Shown: piece after piece, positions 1 to 6,206 of the stretch
Position numbering within the stretch: the first letter of the stretch is position 1
Layout of the letters: every line of letters begins with the position of its first letter
Assembly (NCBI GenBank): GCA_012798145.1
Contig: JAAZNT010000139.1
Span: 1 to 6,709 of the forward strand
Length of the DNA: 6,709 bases
From: Thermoanaerobaculaceae bacterium
Lineage (GTDB): Bacteria > Acidobacteriota > UBA4820
Direction: 5' to 3'
Translations under genes and position numbers: made by a program
Notes under the pieces: generated by a model
The model's input: the letters and a program-made list of their open reading frames with translations, nothing else
Database searches by the model: none
What the model was told of the DNA's origin: nothing

Positions 1-18
1 AAATCCCCCGCCCTTGAT

Positions 19-162
19 TCACTGCTTCTTTTCAATTACAAGAACTTTTGGGTTTTTAGATGGCATTTCCTCAGGCTGACAAGGGTATCCAAAAATCGCA
101 TCAAAGTTATAGTTGACCTCAAGCATATTATTATTTTTAAAAAATATTAGATTTTCTCTCAT
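19..162 (-). CDS. Small hypothetical ORF, 47 codons (possibly a pseudogene tail)
   Basis: This minus-strand ORF runs from ATG (162-160) to TGA (21-19). A TAA stop lies only one codon upstream of the ATG (168-166), so no longer N-terminus exists. The product begins MRENLIFFKNNN and ends PKVLVIEKKQ, with a mixed, protein-like composition in its second half (about residues 14-47, including a YPCQPEE stretch). A weak purine-rich AAGAGAT sits about 6 nt before the ATG. I do not recognise a family, signal peptide or membrane segment. It lies in exactly the same frame as the decayed seven-codon repeats at 182-366, so it may be the surviving C-terminal end of that broken gene rather than an independent gene. 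Chance is also possible at this length. Confidence 0.3.
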   Translation of the reverse strand: MRENLIFFKNNNMLEVNYNFDAIFGYPCQPEEMPSKNPKVLVIEKKQ

Positions 163-369
163 TTTTTATCTCTTTTCTTTGATTTTAACCATTTAATCCT
201 TCTTTAAAAGGTAAAAATCTCCTATTTTAACCTTTTAATTGTGCATTTAAACGTTTTAATCACTCATTTTAACGTTTAAATCGTCCATTTAAACGTTTAA
301 ATCTTCCATTTTAACCTTTAAATCGCTCATTTTAAGGTTTAAATCGTCTATTTTCGATAAAAAATCCAT
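163..369 (-). pseudogene. Candidate decayed coiled-coil heptad-repeat gene
   Basis: Reading the minus strand from ATG 369-367, the frame gives MDFLSKIDDLNLKMSDLKVK, then MEDLNV and a TAA at 291-289. The same frame then resumes with MDDLNVKMSD and meets further TAA codons at about 258, 249, 237 and 195, before TAA 168-166. With Leu and Met alternating three and four residues apart, the repeat has the hydrophobic spacing of a coiled coil. Every stop is a TAA one transversion away from the AAA (Lys) or TTA (Leu) of intact units. Nearby genes end in TAA, so the codon is not reassigned. No N-terminal domain is recognisable upstream, and no family can be named. The call is an inference from codon-level conservation. 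Chance open frames in AT-rich palindromes could produce part of this pattern. Confidence 0.35.
182..366 (-). repeat. Tandem array of 21-bp units (17-bp near-palindromic core + 4 variable bases)
   Basis: Nine units start at exactly 21-bp steps: 182, 203, 224, 245, 266, 287, 308, 329 and 350. A tenth, poorly matching unit starts at 371. The plus-strand core resembles ATTTTAACGTTTAAATC and is followed by four variable bases (cttc, tcct, gtgc, actc, gtcc, ttcc, gctc, gtct, catt). The 287-302 copy is a perfect 16-bp palindrome. The middle units (224-345) are the most alike; the outer ones (203, 350, 371) are eroded. On the minus strand each unit equals seven codons, approximately Asp-Leu-Asn-Val-Lys-Met-x. 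Differences between units are conservative in that frame: Asn/Lys, Val/Leu, Met/Ile, and Asp/Glu/Ser/His/Lys at the variable position. This favours descent from a coding heptad repeat. A protein-binding array with two helical turns per unit is the alternative. Confidence 0.85.
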
Positions 370-387
370 TGTTTTCAATCTTTAAAA

Positions 388-493
388 GAAAGAAAACTAC
401 GCTTTGTTGAAAGAGAACAATTTTATTTCACTTAAAAATCATCAACGCAGGACTTCTTTTTTCTCCTTTATCGGTAATGTCAGAATGAAGTTA
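388..493. other. Intergenic stretch with no recognised gene
   Basis: Between the repeat array and the purN promoter I see no RNA gene, strong hairpin or attachment site. A short TTGTT/AACAA inverted repeat (404-420) is too weak to call a terminator. On the minus strand about 20 open codons end at TGA 430-428 with the plausible peptide tail SPALMIFK. The frame has a TAA just upstream, no convincing start, and lies in a different frame from the repeat array. It could be another scrap of a degraded gene, but this is not supported well enough to annotate. Confidence 0.5.
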
Positions 494-502
494 TGGTAAA
501 AT
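494..502 (+). promoter_or_regulatory. Putative extended -10 promoter of the purN operon
   Basis: TGGTAAAAT is an extended -10 element (TG-n-TAAAAT) and predicts a transcription start near 509. No good TTGACA-like -35 is seen 16-18 bp upstream, as is common for extended -10 promoters. The predicted leader is only about 13 nt and contains the GGAGAAGAG ribosome binding site (511-519). This leaves no room for a riboswitch or T-box. Identification is by eye only. Confidence 0.45.
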
Positions 503-521
503 TAAAATTTGGAGAAGAGAA

Positions 522-1211
522 ATGAAAAAAGTTGGGATTTTGATTTCGGGTAGAGGCTCAAATATGGTGGCTCTTTTGAAGGCAATGAAAAAATATAATT
601 TTTCTGCCACCAATACGGCTGCGGATGAAGCGTTTCCCTGCGAGCCAAGAATTGTGATTTCAAATGTCTTAGACGCACCGGGATTGGAAAAAGCAAGGGA
701 ATATGGCGTAAAAACGGTTGTAATAAATCATAAAGAATCAAAAACAAGGGAAGAACACGATAAAAAAATGATAGACGCTTTGAACGAGGAAGAAGTTGAT
801 ATTGTCTGCCTTGCGGGCTATATGCGTCTTCTTTCTTCAATGTTTGTCCAAAGTTTCAAAAACAGGATTTTAAATATTCACCCTACTCTTCTTCCCTCTT
901 TTCCGGGTCTAAATGTTCAGAAAAAAGCGATTGATTGCGGGGTGAGGTTTTCGGGCTGCACAGTTCATATCGTTGATGAACTGTGCGACCACGGACCGAT
1001 TCTTCTTCAGGCTGTTGTTCCAATTTTTCCAAACGACACTGAAGAGACTCTGTCAAAGAGAATTTTGCGTTATGAACATAAAACATATCCACTTGCTCTT
1101 AAACTTTTCGCTGAAGACAAATTTAAAATAGATGGAAACAGGGCTTTGCTTAATGTTTCCAGAGAAGAATACGAAGCAATAATAAAAACTTTAATGTGGG
1201 ACGGTGATTGA
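522..1211 (+). CDS. purN: Phosphoribosylglycinamide formyltransferase (GART)
   Basis: This cytoplasmic enzyme transfers the formyl group of 10-formyltetrahydrofolate to GAR, giving FGAR, the third step of purine synthesis. The 229-residue product carries the N-terminal phosphate-binding SGRGSN loop (residues 9-14), the signature NIHPTLLPSFPG (118-129) with catalytic Asn118 and His120, and catalytic Asp156 in DHGPI. All key residues are therefore present. It is slightly longer than E. coli PurN (212 residues), mainly through an insertion around residues 25-42 after the first helix and a longer C-terminus. The ATG start is preceded by GGAGAAGAG at a normal distance and begins directly with the first beta strand (KKVGILISG). 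It is the first gene of the operon, and tyrS begins 2 nt after its TGA. Confidence 0.96.
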   Translation: MKKVGILISGRGSNMVALLKAMKKYNFSATNTAADEAFPCEPRIVISNVLDAPGLEKAREYGVKTVVINHKESKTREEHDKKMIDALNEEEVDIVCLAGYMRLLSSMFVQSFKNRILNIHPTLLPSFPGLNVQKKAIDCGVRFSGCTVHIVDELCDHGPILLQAVVPIFPNDTEETLSKRILRYEHKTYPLALKLFAEDKFKIDGNRALLNVSREEYEAIIKTLMWDGD

Positions 1212-1213
1212 AA

Positions 1214-2437
1214 ATGGCTTTTGATCTTGAGAGAGATTTTTCCATTCTTTCAAAAGGGGCGATCAATCTTGTTGATGAAGAACTTTTAAAGAAAAAACTT
1301 AAAAGAAGTTATGAAAAAAACGCACCATTGATAGTAAAAGCGGGCTTTGACCCTTCGGCGCCAGACCTTCACCTTGGGCATACAGTTGTTTTAAGAAAGA
1401 TGAAAGCGTTTCAAGATCTGGGTCATACCGTTGTTTTTGTTATTGGCGATTTCACTGGTTTGATCGGGGATCCTACAGGAAAAAACGCAACAAGACCGCA
1501 ACTTACAAGGAAAGAAGTTGAAAAAAATGCCGAAACTTACAAGAAGCAGGTTTTCAAAATACTCGATCCCGAAAAAACGGTTGTGAGGTTTAATTCTGAA
1601 TGGCTTTCAAAACTTGGCGCAGAAGGATTTATAAGACTCGCAGGCAAATACACTGTGGCAAGAATGCTTGAAAGAGACGACTTCAAAAAGAGATTTAAAG
1701 AAGAAAGGCCTATCCATATACACGAATTTTTATACCCTCTTGCGCAGGCTTATGACTCTGTCGCCCTGAAAGCGGATGTTGAACTTGGCGGGTCAGACCA
1801 GTTGTTCAATCTTTTGGTAGGAAGGGAAATCCAAAGAGAATTTGGTCAGGAAGAGCAGGTTGTCCTGACTATGCCACTTCTTGAGGGAACAGACGGCGTT
1901 GAAAAAATGTCAAAATCTTTGGGAAACTACATCGGAATAAACGAAAATCCCAACGACATTTTTGGAAAAATTATGAGTGTTTCAGACGATCTTATGTGGA
2001 AATATTATTTGCTCTGCACAGATTACACATCTGAAGAAATAAGCGAAATGAAAGAAAAGGTTAAAAACAATCTTCTTCATCCGATGGAAGCAAAGAAAAA
2101 TCTTGGACAGACAATAGTCAAATATTATTATGGAGAAGAGGCGGCAAAAGAAGCCCGCAAACACTTTGAAACGGTTTTTTCAAAAAAGGAAATTCCTCAG
2201 GATATTGAAGAAATAAGAGTAAAAAAAGGAGAACCGCTTCCCTTTCCAAAATTCCTTCTTGATAAAAAGCTGGTGAAATCTACAAGCGAAGGAAGACGAT
2301 TGATTGAGCAGGGGGGAGTGACGCTTGACGGGAACAAAATAAGCGACATCCATTCTTTATTCCCGCTAAATGAAAAGGGAGAAAGAATATTAAAAGTTGG
2401 AAAACTTAAGTTGAAGAAAATTGTGGTGGAGGATTAG
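1214..2437 (+). CDS. tyrS: Tyrosyl-tRNA synthetase
   Basis: This class I aminoacyl-tRNA synthetase charges tRNA-Tyr in the cytoplasm. Numbered from the ATG at 1214, the 407-residue protein has the Rossmann-fold catalytic core with HLGH (53-56, the HIGH motif), the tyrosine-site segment ending in GGSDQ (192-196), and KMSKS (231-235). An anticodon-binding helical region follows, then a C-terminal S4 RNA-binding domain (about 344-400, with EGRRLIEQGGVTLDG). The intact KMSKS places it nearer the TyrZ type than the KFGKT-bearing E. coli TyrS. An in-frame TTG at 1208 would extend it by two residues. ATG 1214 is preferred because GGTGA (1203-1207) is correctly spaced for it and directly abuts the TTG. 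The gene sits 2 nt after purN and its TAG directly abuts the next ATG. No T-box leader is present. Confidence 0.97.
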   Translation: MAFDLERDFSILSKGAINLVDEELLKKKLKRSYEKNAPLIVKAGFDPSAPDLHLGHTVVLRKMKAFQDLGHTVVFVIGDFTGLIGDPTGKNATRPQLTRKEVEKNAETYKKQVFKILDPEKTVVRFNSEWLSKLGAEGFIRLAGKYTVARMLERDDFKKRFKEERPIHIHEFLYPLAQAYDSVALKADVELGGSDQLFNLLVGREIQREFGQEEQVVLTMPLLEGTDGVEKMSKSLGNYIGINENPNDIFGKIMSVSDDLMWKYYLLCTDYTSEEISEMKEKVKNNLLHPMEAKKNLGQTIVKYYYGEEAAKEARKHFETVFSKKEIPQDIEEIRVKKGEPLPFPKFLLDKKLVKSTSEGRRLIEQGGVTLDGNKISDIHSLFPLNEKGERILKVGKLKLKKIVVED

Positions 2438-2689
2438 ATGGAAATATTGCTTTTGTTCGGAACTATTGGAATGCCGGAACTTTTAATAATACTTCTTATT
2501 CTCCTGCTTCTTTTCGGAGCGGCTAAACTTCCCCAATTGGGCGGGGCTTTGGGGAAAACAATAAAAAATTTTAAAAAGGAGATGAAGGAAGAATCAAGCG
2601 AGAAGCCCTCTCTTAAATGTCCCAAATGCCAAACCGATATTGAAGAAGATGTCAATTTCTGTCCAAAATGCGGCGAAAAACTGAAGTAA
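2438..2689 (+). CDS. tatA: TatA/TatE-like translocase subunit with C-terminal zinc ribbon
   Basis: TatA-family proteins polymerise in the membrane to form the twin-arginine export path for folded proteins. The 83-residue product has the expected layout: a short N-terminus with GMPELL (11-16), one hydrophobic helix (about 13-26), the Phe-Gly hinge (26-27), and an amphipathic helix with KLPQLGGALGKTIKNFKKE (30-48). The usual acidic/charged tail is replaced by a compact zinc ribbon with Cys61, Cys64, Cys75 and Cys78 (CPKC-x10-CPKC), typical of zinc-ribbon modules in bacterial membrane and regulatory proteins. There is no frameshift at the junction; one continuous frame encodes both parts. GGAGG (2428-2432) lies 5 nt before the ATG, within the end of tyrS. 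No tatC is visible in the window. The TatA assignment is secure at family level; the role of the ribbon is unknown. Confidence 0.85.
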   Translation: MEILLLFGTIGMPELLIILLILLLLFGAAKLPQLGGALGKTIKNFKKEMKEESSEKPSLKCPKCQTDIEEDVNFCPKCGEKLK

Positions 2690-3066
2690 AGAAAAAGCAA
2701 TCTCTTCCAAAATGGATTTACCTTTCAGCGGGCTATTTTTTCCTTGTTATCCTTATGGTCTTTCATTTTGTAAACTATTTTTTAAGACTTTTTGAAGTTT
2801 ACACAATCCTTCCAAACTATTATACAAAACTGTGGCAGGAGACGCTTGTTCTGCTGGGCGCTCCTTTGATTTTGATTGTTTCTTTTATTATAAGTTTTAA
2901 GTACAGAAGATTTTGTGGCGCGCTTCTAATTTTCGGTTCGGCATTGATTTCGGCGGGAATTGCTTTTGAAAGCGGGTATTTTCTGAAGATTTATCTTCTT
3001 AAAATGGCTGTTGTGGGGCTTCCTCAAATATTGGCGGGAATATTTTTTCTAAAATCGGGCAAGTAA
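2668..3066 (+). CDS. Hypothetical four-helix integral membrane protein
   Basis: I recognise no family. The 132-residue product starts with a strongly basic segment (MRRKTEVKKK) and then has four probable membrane helices at about residues 17-39, 59-77, 82-102 and 110-128. By the positive-inside rule the N-terminus is cytoplasmic. The loops are short, apart from an aromatic-rich stretch at 40-58 (YTILPNYYTKLW). The ATG lies inside the zinc-ribbon end of the tatA-like gene, giving a 22-nt overlap in another frame. The next in-frame ATG (2755) would delete most of the first helix, so the upstream start is retained. No strong ribosome binding site precedes it, which suggests translational coupling to the upstream gene. 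Position suggests a membrane role alongside its neighbours, but nothing more specific. Confidence 0.75.
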   Translation: MRRKTEVKKKQSLPKWIYLSAGYFFLVILMVFHFVNYFLRLFEVYTILPNYYTKLWQETLVLLGAPLILIVSFIISFKYRRFCGALLIFGSALISAGIAFESGYFLKIYLLKMAVVGLPQILAGIFFLKSGK

Positions 3067-3084
3067 GGTTTAAAGGGGTGAAAA

Positions 3085-4248
3085 ATGGGCAATCGCTCTT
3101 TTGCTTTCTTTTTGATGATCTTTTTGTTGTGCTGCGGGATATCAGGTCCCAAGTGGGATACAAAATCAGGGGTAATTATCCAGAAAATTAGCGATATAGG
3201 GCTTTTTGAAGAGATTACTTCACTTGAAAAATCATATCCTCATAAAACAATGCAAAGTGAAGGGATTGCGGGAGCAGCAGGAGGGATGCATCTTAAAGCG
3301 TTCAAGAGCGGGATTTATTTTGTGAGACTTCCTCTGCCACAATTGATAGATTTTCAATGCCCTCTTTATTATTCTTTGCGGGCAAATCCCGAATCCACTC
3401 TTGAAGAAAAAAAGATTCAGCAGGACATTTCTAAAAACGCTTTTTTAATTCTAAAGTTCAAAGCGGAAAAGAATCAGGAAATTCGTCTTGAATGGTCCTC
3501 TGCTGTTCTATTAAGAGACAAGCCTTTTGTCAACAATGAATCAAAAGCTGATGCTTTTATTTCGTCGACACCCTGTGTTCAAAGCGATTCAACTATGATA
3601 AAACAACTTTCAGAAAAACTTTTCCCAGACAATAAAAGCATTAAAAAATACGCTGAAAACATCAGAACCTTCATAATGGAAATGAAGCAGAAAAAACAGC
3701 CAAAAAGTCTTGACGCAGTTGAAATTCTTGAAAGCAGATGCAATTTTATCTGCACCTCAAACGCAAATTTGGCTGCAGCGCTCTTCAGGGCAAGAAATAT
3801 TCCAGCAAGAAGCGTTGCCTGTCTTCCAATAATCTCTTCCCGTTTTGAGATGCACAGAATTGTTGAATATTTTGACGATGGAAAGTGGTTTTCTTTTGAT
3901 CCGAGCGGCGTTTTTGGGGATATCCCACTAAAGCCACAACAAAATGTGATAATGTCTAAAACATCACTTGAGGATGAGAAAGAATCAATGAAACTGCGTC
4001 CCGGTTCAATGCCCGGAGCCCCTTTCGGTCAGGAGGCAGAATTTGCAAATCTCGGGCTAAATCTTTTTGGGGAGGATTTTTTCTGGTCAATAGCGCTTCC
4101 TCTTGCGGAGTTTGAAATATCTGACGAAGATGCGGAAAAATGCGCAAATTTATGGAAACAATTTTTACAAAGCGGAAATGTTGACGAAAGACAGAATAAA
4201 GCCGCGCTTTCCAGAACTCAAGAAGATTTTCAAAATTCGCTAAAGTAG
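3085..4248 (+). CDS. Exported transglutaminase-like (papain-fold) protein
   Basis: The 387-residue product starts with a short hydrophobic export signal (about residues 5-19, FAFFLMIFLLCCGIS). Cys17 might be lipidated, but Cys at -1 makes the lipobox atypical. Residues 30-210 match nothing I recognise and contain several Cys. A transglutaminase-like core follows. Cys223 (ICTSNANLAAALFRARNIPAR) aligns with the catalytic Cys of the family, His257 (MHRIVEYF) with the catalytic His, and Asp272 (FSFDPS) with the Asp, so the triad looks intact. Bacterial members are often proteases or peptide-linkage enzymes of the envelope rather than true cross-linkers, and the substrate here is unknown. About 115 residues follow the core, rich in Pro, Gly and acidic residues, with no clear membrane helix. 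AGGGGTGA (3074-3081) supports the ATG. The gene ends the operon. Confidence 0.8.
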   Translation: MGNRSFAFFLMIFLLCCGISGPKWDTKSGVIIQKISDIGLFEEITSLEKSYPHKTMQSEGIAGAAGGMHLKAFKSGIYFVRLPLPQLIDFQCPLYYSLRANPESTLEEKKIQQDISKNAFLILKFKAEKNQEIRLEWSSAVLLRDKPFVNNESKADAFISSTPCVQSDSTMIKQLSEKLFPDNKSIKKYAENIRTFIMEMKQKKQPKSLDAVEILESRCNFICTSNANLAAALFRARNIPARSVACLPIISSRFEMHRIVEYFDDGKWFSFDPSGVFGDIPLKPQQNVIMSKTSLEDEKESMKLRPGSMPGAPFGQEAEFANLGLNLFGEDFFWSIALPLAEFEISDEDAEKCANLWKQFLQSGNVDERQNKAALSRTQEDFQNSLK

Positions 4249-4251
4249 ATA

Positions 4252-4992
4252 CTAAAACTTTTTTCCGTCTATAAACAATCCTGTAATAAGTCCCTCTCCT
4301 TTTTTATTTAGAGAGACTTCAACAAGAATTTCTTTTGAGCGCGGAGCTGCTTCAATAAATCTTCCGCTTCCCTCTTCAACAAAATAACTTTCTATTCCGT
4401 ATTCAACATTTACCGTTTGATATTTCGTTTCTATTATTTCCTCAATGACCCCCGAAACGCTCTTTGTATCTTCCCCATAACATTTTTGCGGATATTCGTT
4501 GTTTTCTTTATAATGGCTTAAAACATTTCCCTGTTTGTCCAAGCAAAATGTTACTTTCTCTCCATTTTTCATTCCATAAAACCATTGTGGGTGAAAGATT
4601 TTAACTTCTCCGTTTTCGTCTTTGATTTTGACTTCCCATTTGGAATTTGTCATTGAATCGTATTTTGCTCTTCCCCTCAAAAAAATTGGCTCATCGGGTT
4701 TGATTGATGAAACCGAATATGCCTCGTAATAATCTTTCTCATTCTTTTTTAGCGAAACGAAAATTTTATCATTTCTTTTGAATTTTTCATTGCAATTTAA
4801 AGAGTCAAGGTCAAGAGTTGATATTTCATAATTTAACCTTGCGTAATCACCCCTGAAAATATCCCTCGGATCAACAGGAACGCATTTTAATTTGATTTTG
4901 GTTCCTGTTGAAATCCAAACTTCTCTCATCCCTATCATCCCAAAAAGAAGAAGGCATTGAAGAAGAACAAGAAGAATGAATTTAATTTTCAT
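4252..4992 (-). CDS. GDYXXLXY-type membrane-anchored protein
   Basis: This family has no known biochemical function and is commonly encoded beside DUF2157/DUF4401 membrane proteins, as here. The 246-residue product has an uncleaved-looking N-terminal anchor (about residues 4-22) and then an extracytoplasmic beta-rich domain. The family signature appears as DPRDIFRGDYARLNYEIS (41-58). A second characteristic block near the C-terminus is YFVEEGSGR (203-211), followed by a segment ending in LFIDGKKF. Between them, about 60-200, lies a longer variable middle. The ATG overlaps the TGA of the upstream gene as ATGA, and GAGGAGGAG just upstream provides a strong ribosome binding site, so translation is coupled. 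The gene ends 3 bp from the stop of the convergent transglutaminase-like gene. The proteins of this pair probably work as one membrane complex (inference). Confidence 0.88.
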   Translation of the reverse strand: MKIKFILLVLLQCLLLFGMIGMREVWISTGTKIKLKCVPVDPRDIFRGDYARLNYEISTLDLDSLNCNEKFKRNDKIFVSLKKNEKDYYEAYSVSSIKPDEPIFLRGRAKYDSMTNSKWEVKIKDENGEVKIFHPQWFYGMKNGEKVTFCLDKQGNVLSHYKENNEYPQKCYGEDTKSVSGVIEEIIETKYQTVNVEYGIESYFVEEGSGRFIEAAPRSKEILVEVSLNKKGEGLITGLFIDGKKF

Positions 4993-6200
4993 ACCTTCTC
5001 CTCCTCAATATTGAAAGATTTGAGGACTTTTCTCCTTTTCTTTTCAAGGAATACTCCTCCGAATATTAGCATCAAGCCCCCCACAATAAAAAATATTGAG
5101 CGGGGAAGAAGTTTAAAAAAGAAATCAAAATATCTTGCAAAAATATCAAGGACAAAGAAAAAAAGCCCCACATTTATGTATATTTTATTTTTCTTTTTAA
5201 ATCCTAAAATTATTGTTCCTACAATTATCAGCGCGTAAATTACATTAACTAAAACAATGAAAAAATCTCCGCGCGTTCTTTCGCTCTCTGAAGGAATGGT
5301 CAATAAATACCAAATTCCGAAAACAAAAAGAAAAAGCAAAACCACATTTTCAACAAGAATGAATTTGTCTTTTTTGACAAAGAAAAGATTTAGCAAAAAC
5401 AGAGCCATGAAAACAAGGGAAAAACCGAATATAAATGTTGCAAAATCACCACCTGTTTTGACTCTCTCCTTTGCAATCTCAAAAGTAAAAATATATCCCG
5501 CACCTAATATGAGTATTGCCCCAAGAATAGTGTATATTTTTGACAATTCCTTTGTATATTCAAATTGGAACTGCATAAGACCCAAAGCGAAATAGCACAC
5601 TCCCATAAAAAGAAACATAGTAAAATAAATCATTCCAGAATCGTATGAAGAAATATGGAAAGTAAGTTCCATCGGAAGCCAAACAATTAAGTCGGCAAGG
5701 GCGAGAAATAGAATTGTCTTTAATCTCAAAAGATAAGCAAGCGGAAGAATTCCTAAAGCCCACATCAGCGGGCCATTGGGGTAGTGGACCGTGATATTGT
5801 AAATCTGCGCAATCAAAAAAATCCCTGCCCCGAAAATCAATGTCCCAAGAAAAATAAGCGCTCCTCCAACTTTGGGAAAATTTTTCTTTTCATATCGGAG
5901 GTGGTAACCAAGAGCGTAAGATGAAAACAGCGATAGAAAAATTATTGAAAGCTTGCCGAATCTTGGGATAATACCCCAGTTTGAAGCAATAAAGAGAATC
6001 ACTCCAATCCCGACAAGAACACTTCCCATTATAGAAATTACGGTTATCAATTTTGATGAGCCGGCTTTCTCCTCTGCTTCTTCTATAACTTTGTATCTTG
6101 AGAGAATTTTCTCTTCCTGCTCAGAAGAAACAATTCCTTCCGAAACCCAAAGTTTTATCTCCTTTTTTAGTTGCCTAAGAAAATCACCACTATCTGCCAC
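4989..6200 (-). CDS. DUF2157/DUF4401-type polytopic membrane protein
   Basis: The 403-residue product begins with a soluble helical segment (about 1-45, DFLRQLKKEIKLWVSEG then a Glu-rich helix) typical of the DUF2157 N-terminus. About twelve membrane helices follow (roughly 51-73, 83-103, 112-135, 145-160, 162-180, 188-210, 221-243, 253-275, 280-300, 312-334, 340-360, 367-386). Family-like blocks include AQIYNITVHYPNGPLMWALG (131-150) and ARYFDFFFKLLPRS (355-368), followed by a final helix and a basic tail. Function is unknown in the family. The start is GTG at 6200. The only other possibility before an in-frame TAA (6212-6210) is ATT, and no Shine-Dalgarno sequence precedes it. An extended -10 box placed exactly 7 nt upstream suggests a leaderless message. 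The downstream GDYXXLXY gene is coupled through an ATGA overlap. Confidence 0.88.
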   Translation of the reverse strand: MADSGDFLRQLKKEIKLWVSEGIVSSEQEEKILSRYKVIEEAEEKAGSSKLITVISIMGSVLVGIGVILFIASNWGIIPRFGKLSIIFLSLFSSYALGYHLRYEKKNFPKVGGALIFLGTLIFGAGIFLIAQIYNITVHYPNGPLMWALGILPLAYLLRLKTILFLALADLIVWLPMELTFHISSYDSGMIYFTMFLFMGVCYFALGLMQFQFEYTKELSKIYTILGAILILGAGYIFTFEIAKERVKTGGDFATFIFGFSLVFMALFLLNLFFVKKDKFILVENVVLLFLFVFGIWYLLTIPSESERTRGDFFIVLVNVIYALIIVGTIILGFKKKNKIYINVGLFFFVLDIFARYFDFFFKLLPRSIFFIVGGLMLIFGGVFLEKKRRKVLKSFNIEEEKV

Positions 6201-6206
6201 GACAAT

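Noticed and set aside
182..366. CRISPR array
   Set aside because: The repeating period is 21 bp with only 4 variable bases between cores. CRISPR repeats and spacers are each longer than a whole unit here, and no cas gene is present.
404..427. TTGTT/AACAA hairpin followed by a T-rich run as a terminator
   Set aside because: The stem is only 5 bp and AT-rich in AT-rich DNA, and no gene ends just upstream on the plus strand.
428..487. Short minus-strand open stretch ending in SPALMIFK before a TGA
   Set aside because: About 20 codons, with a TAA directly upstream, no convincing start, and a frame different from the repeat array. The plus strand here carries the purN promoter region.
503..521. 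Riboswitch or T-box leader ahead of purN-tyrS
   Set aside because: The predicted leader is about 13 nt, and tyrS follows purN after 2 nt, so there is no space for a structured RNA.
502..1092. Minus-strand ORFs opposite purN
   Set aside because: Low-complexity or unrecognisable translations lying wholly opposite a well-conserved enzyme gene; they are shadows.
1208..1213. TTG start for tyrS
   Set aside because: The GGTGA ribosome binding site abuts the TTG with no spacer but is properly spaced for ATG 1214, and family members start close to the ATG version.
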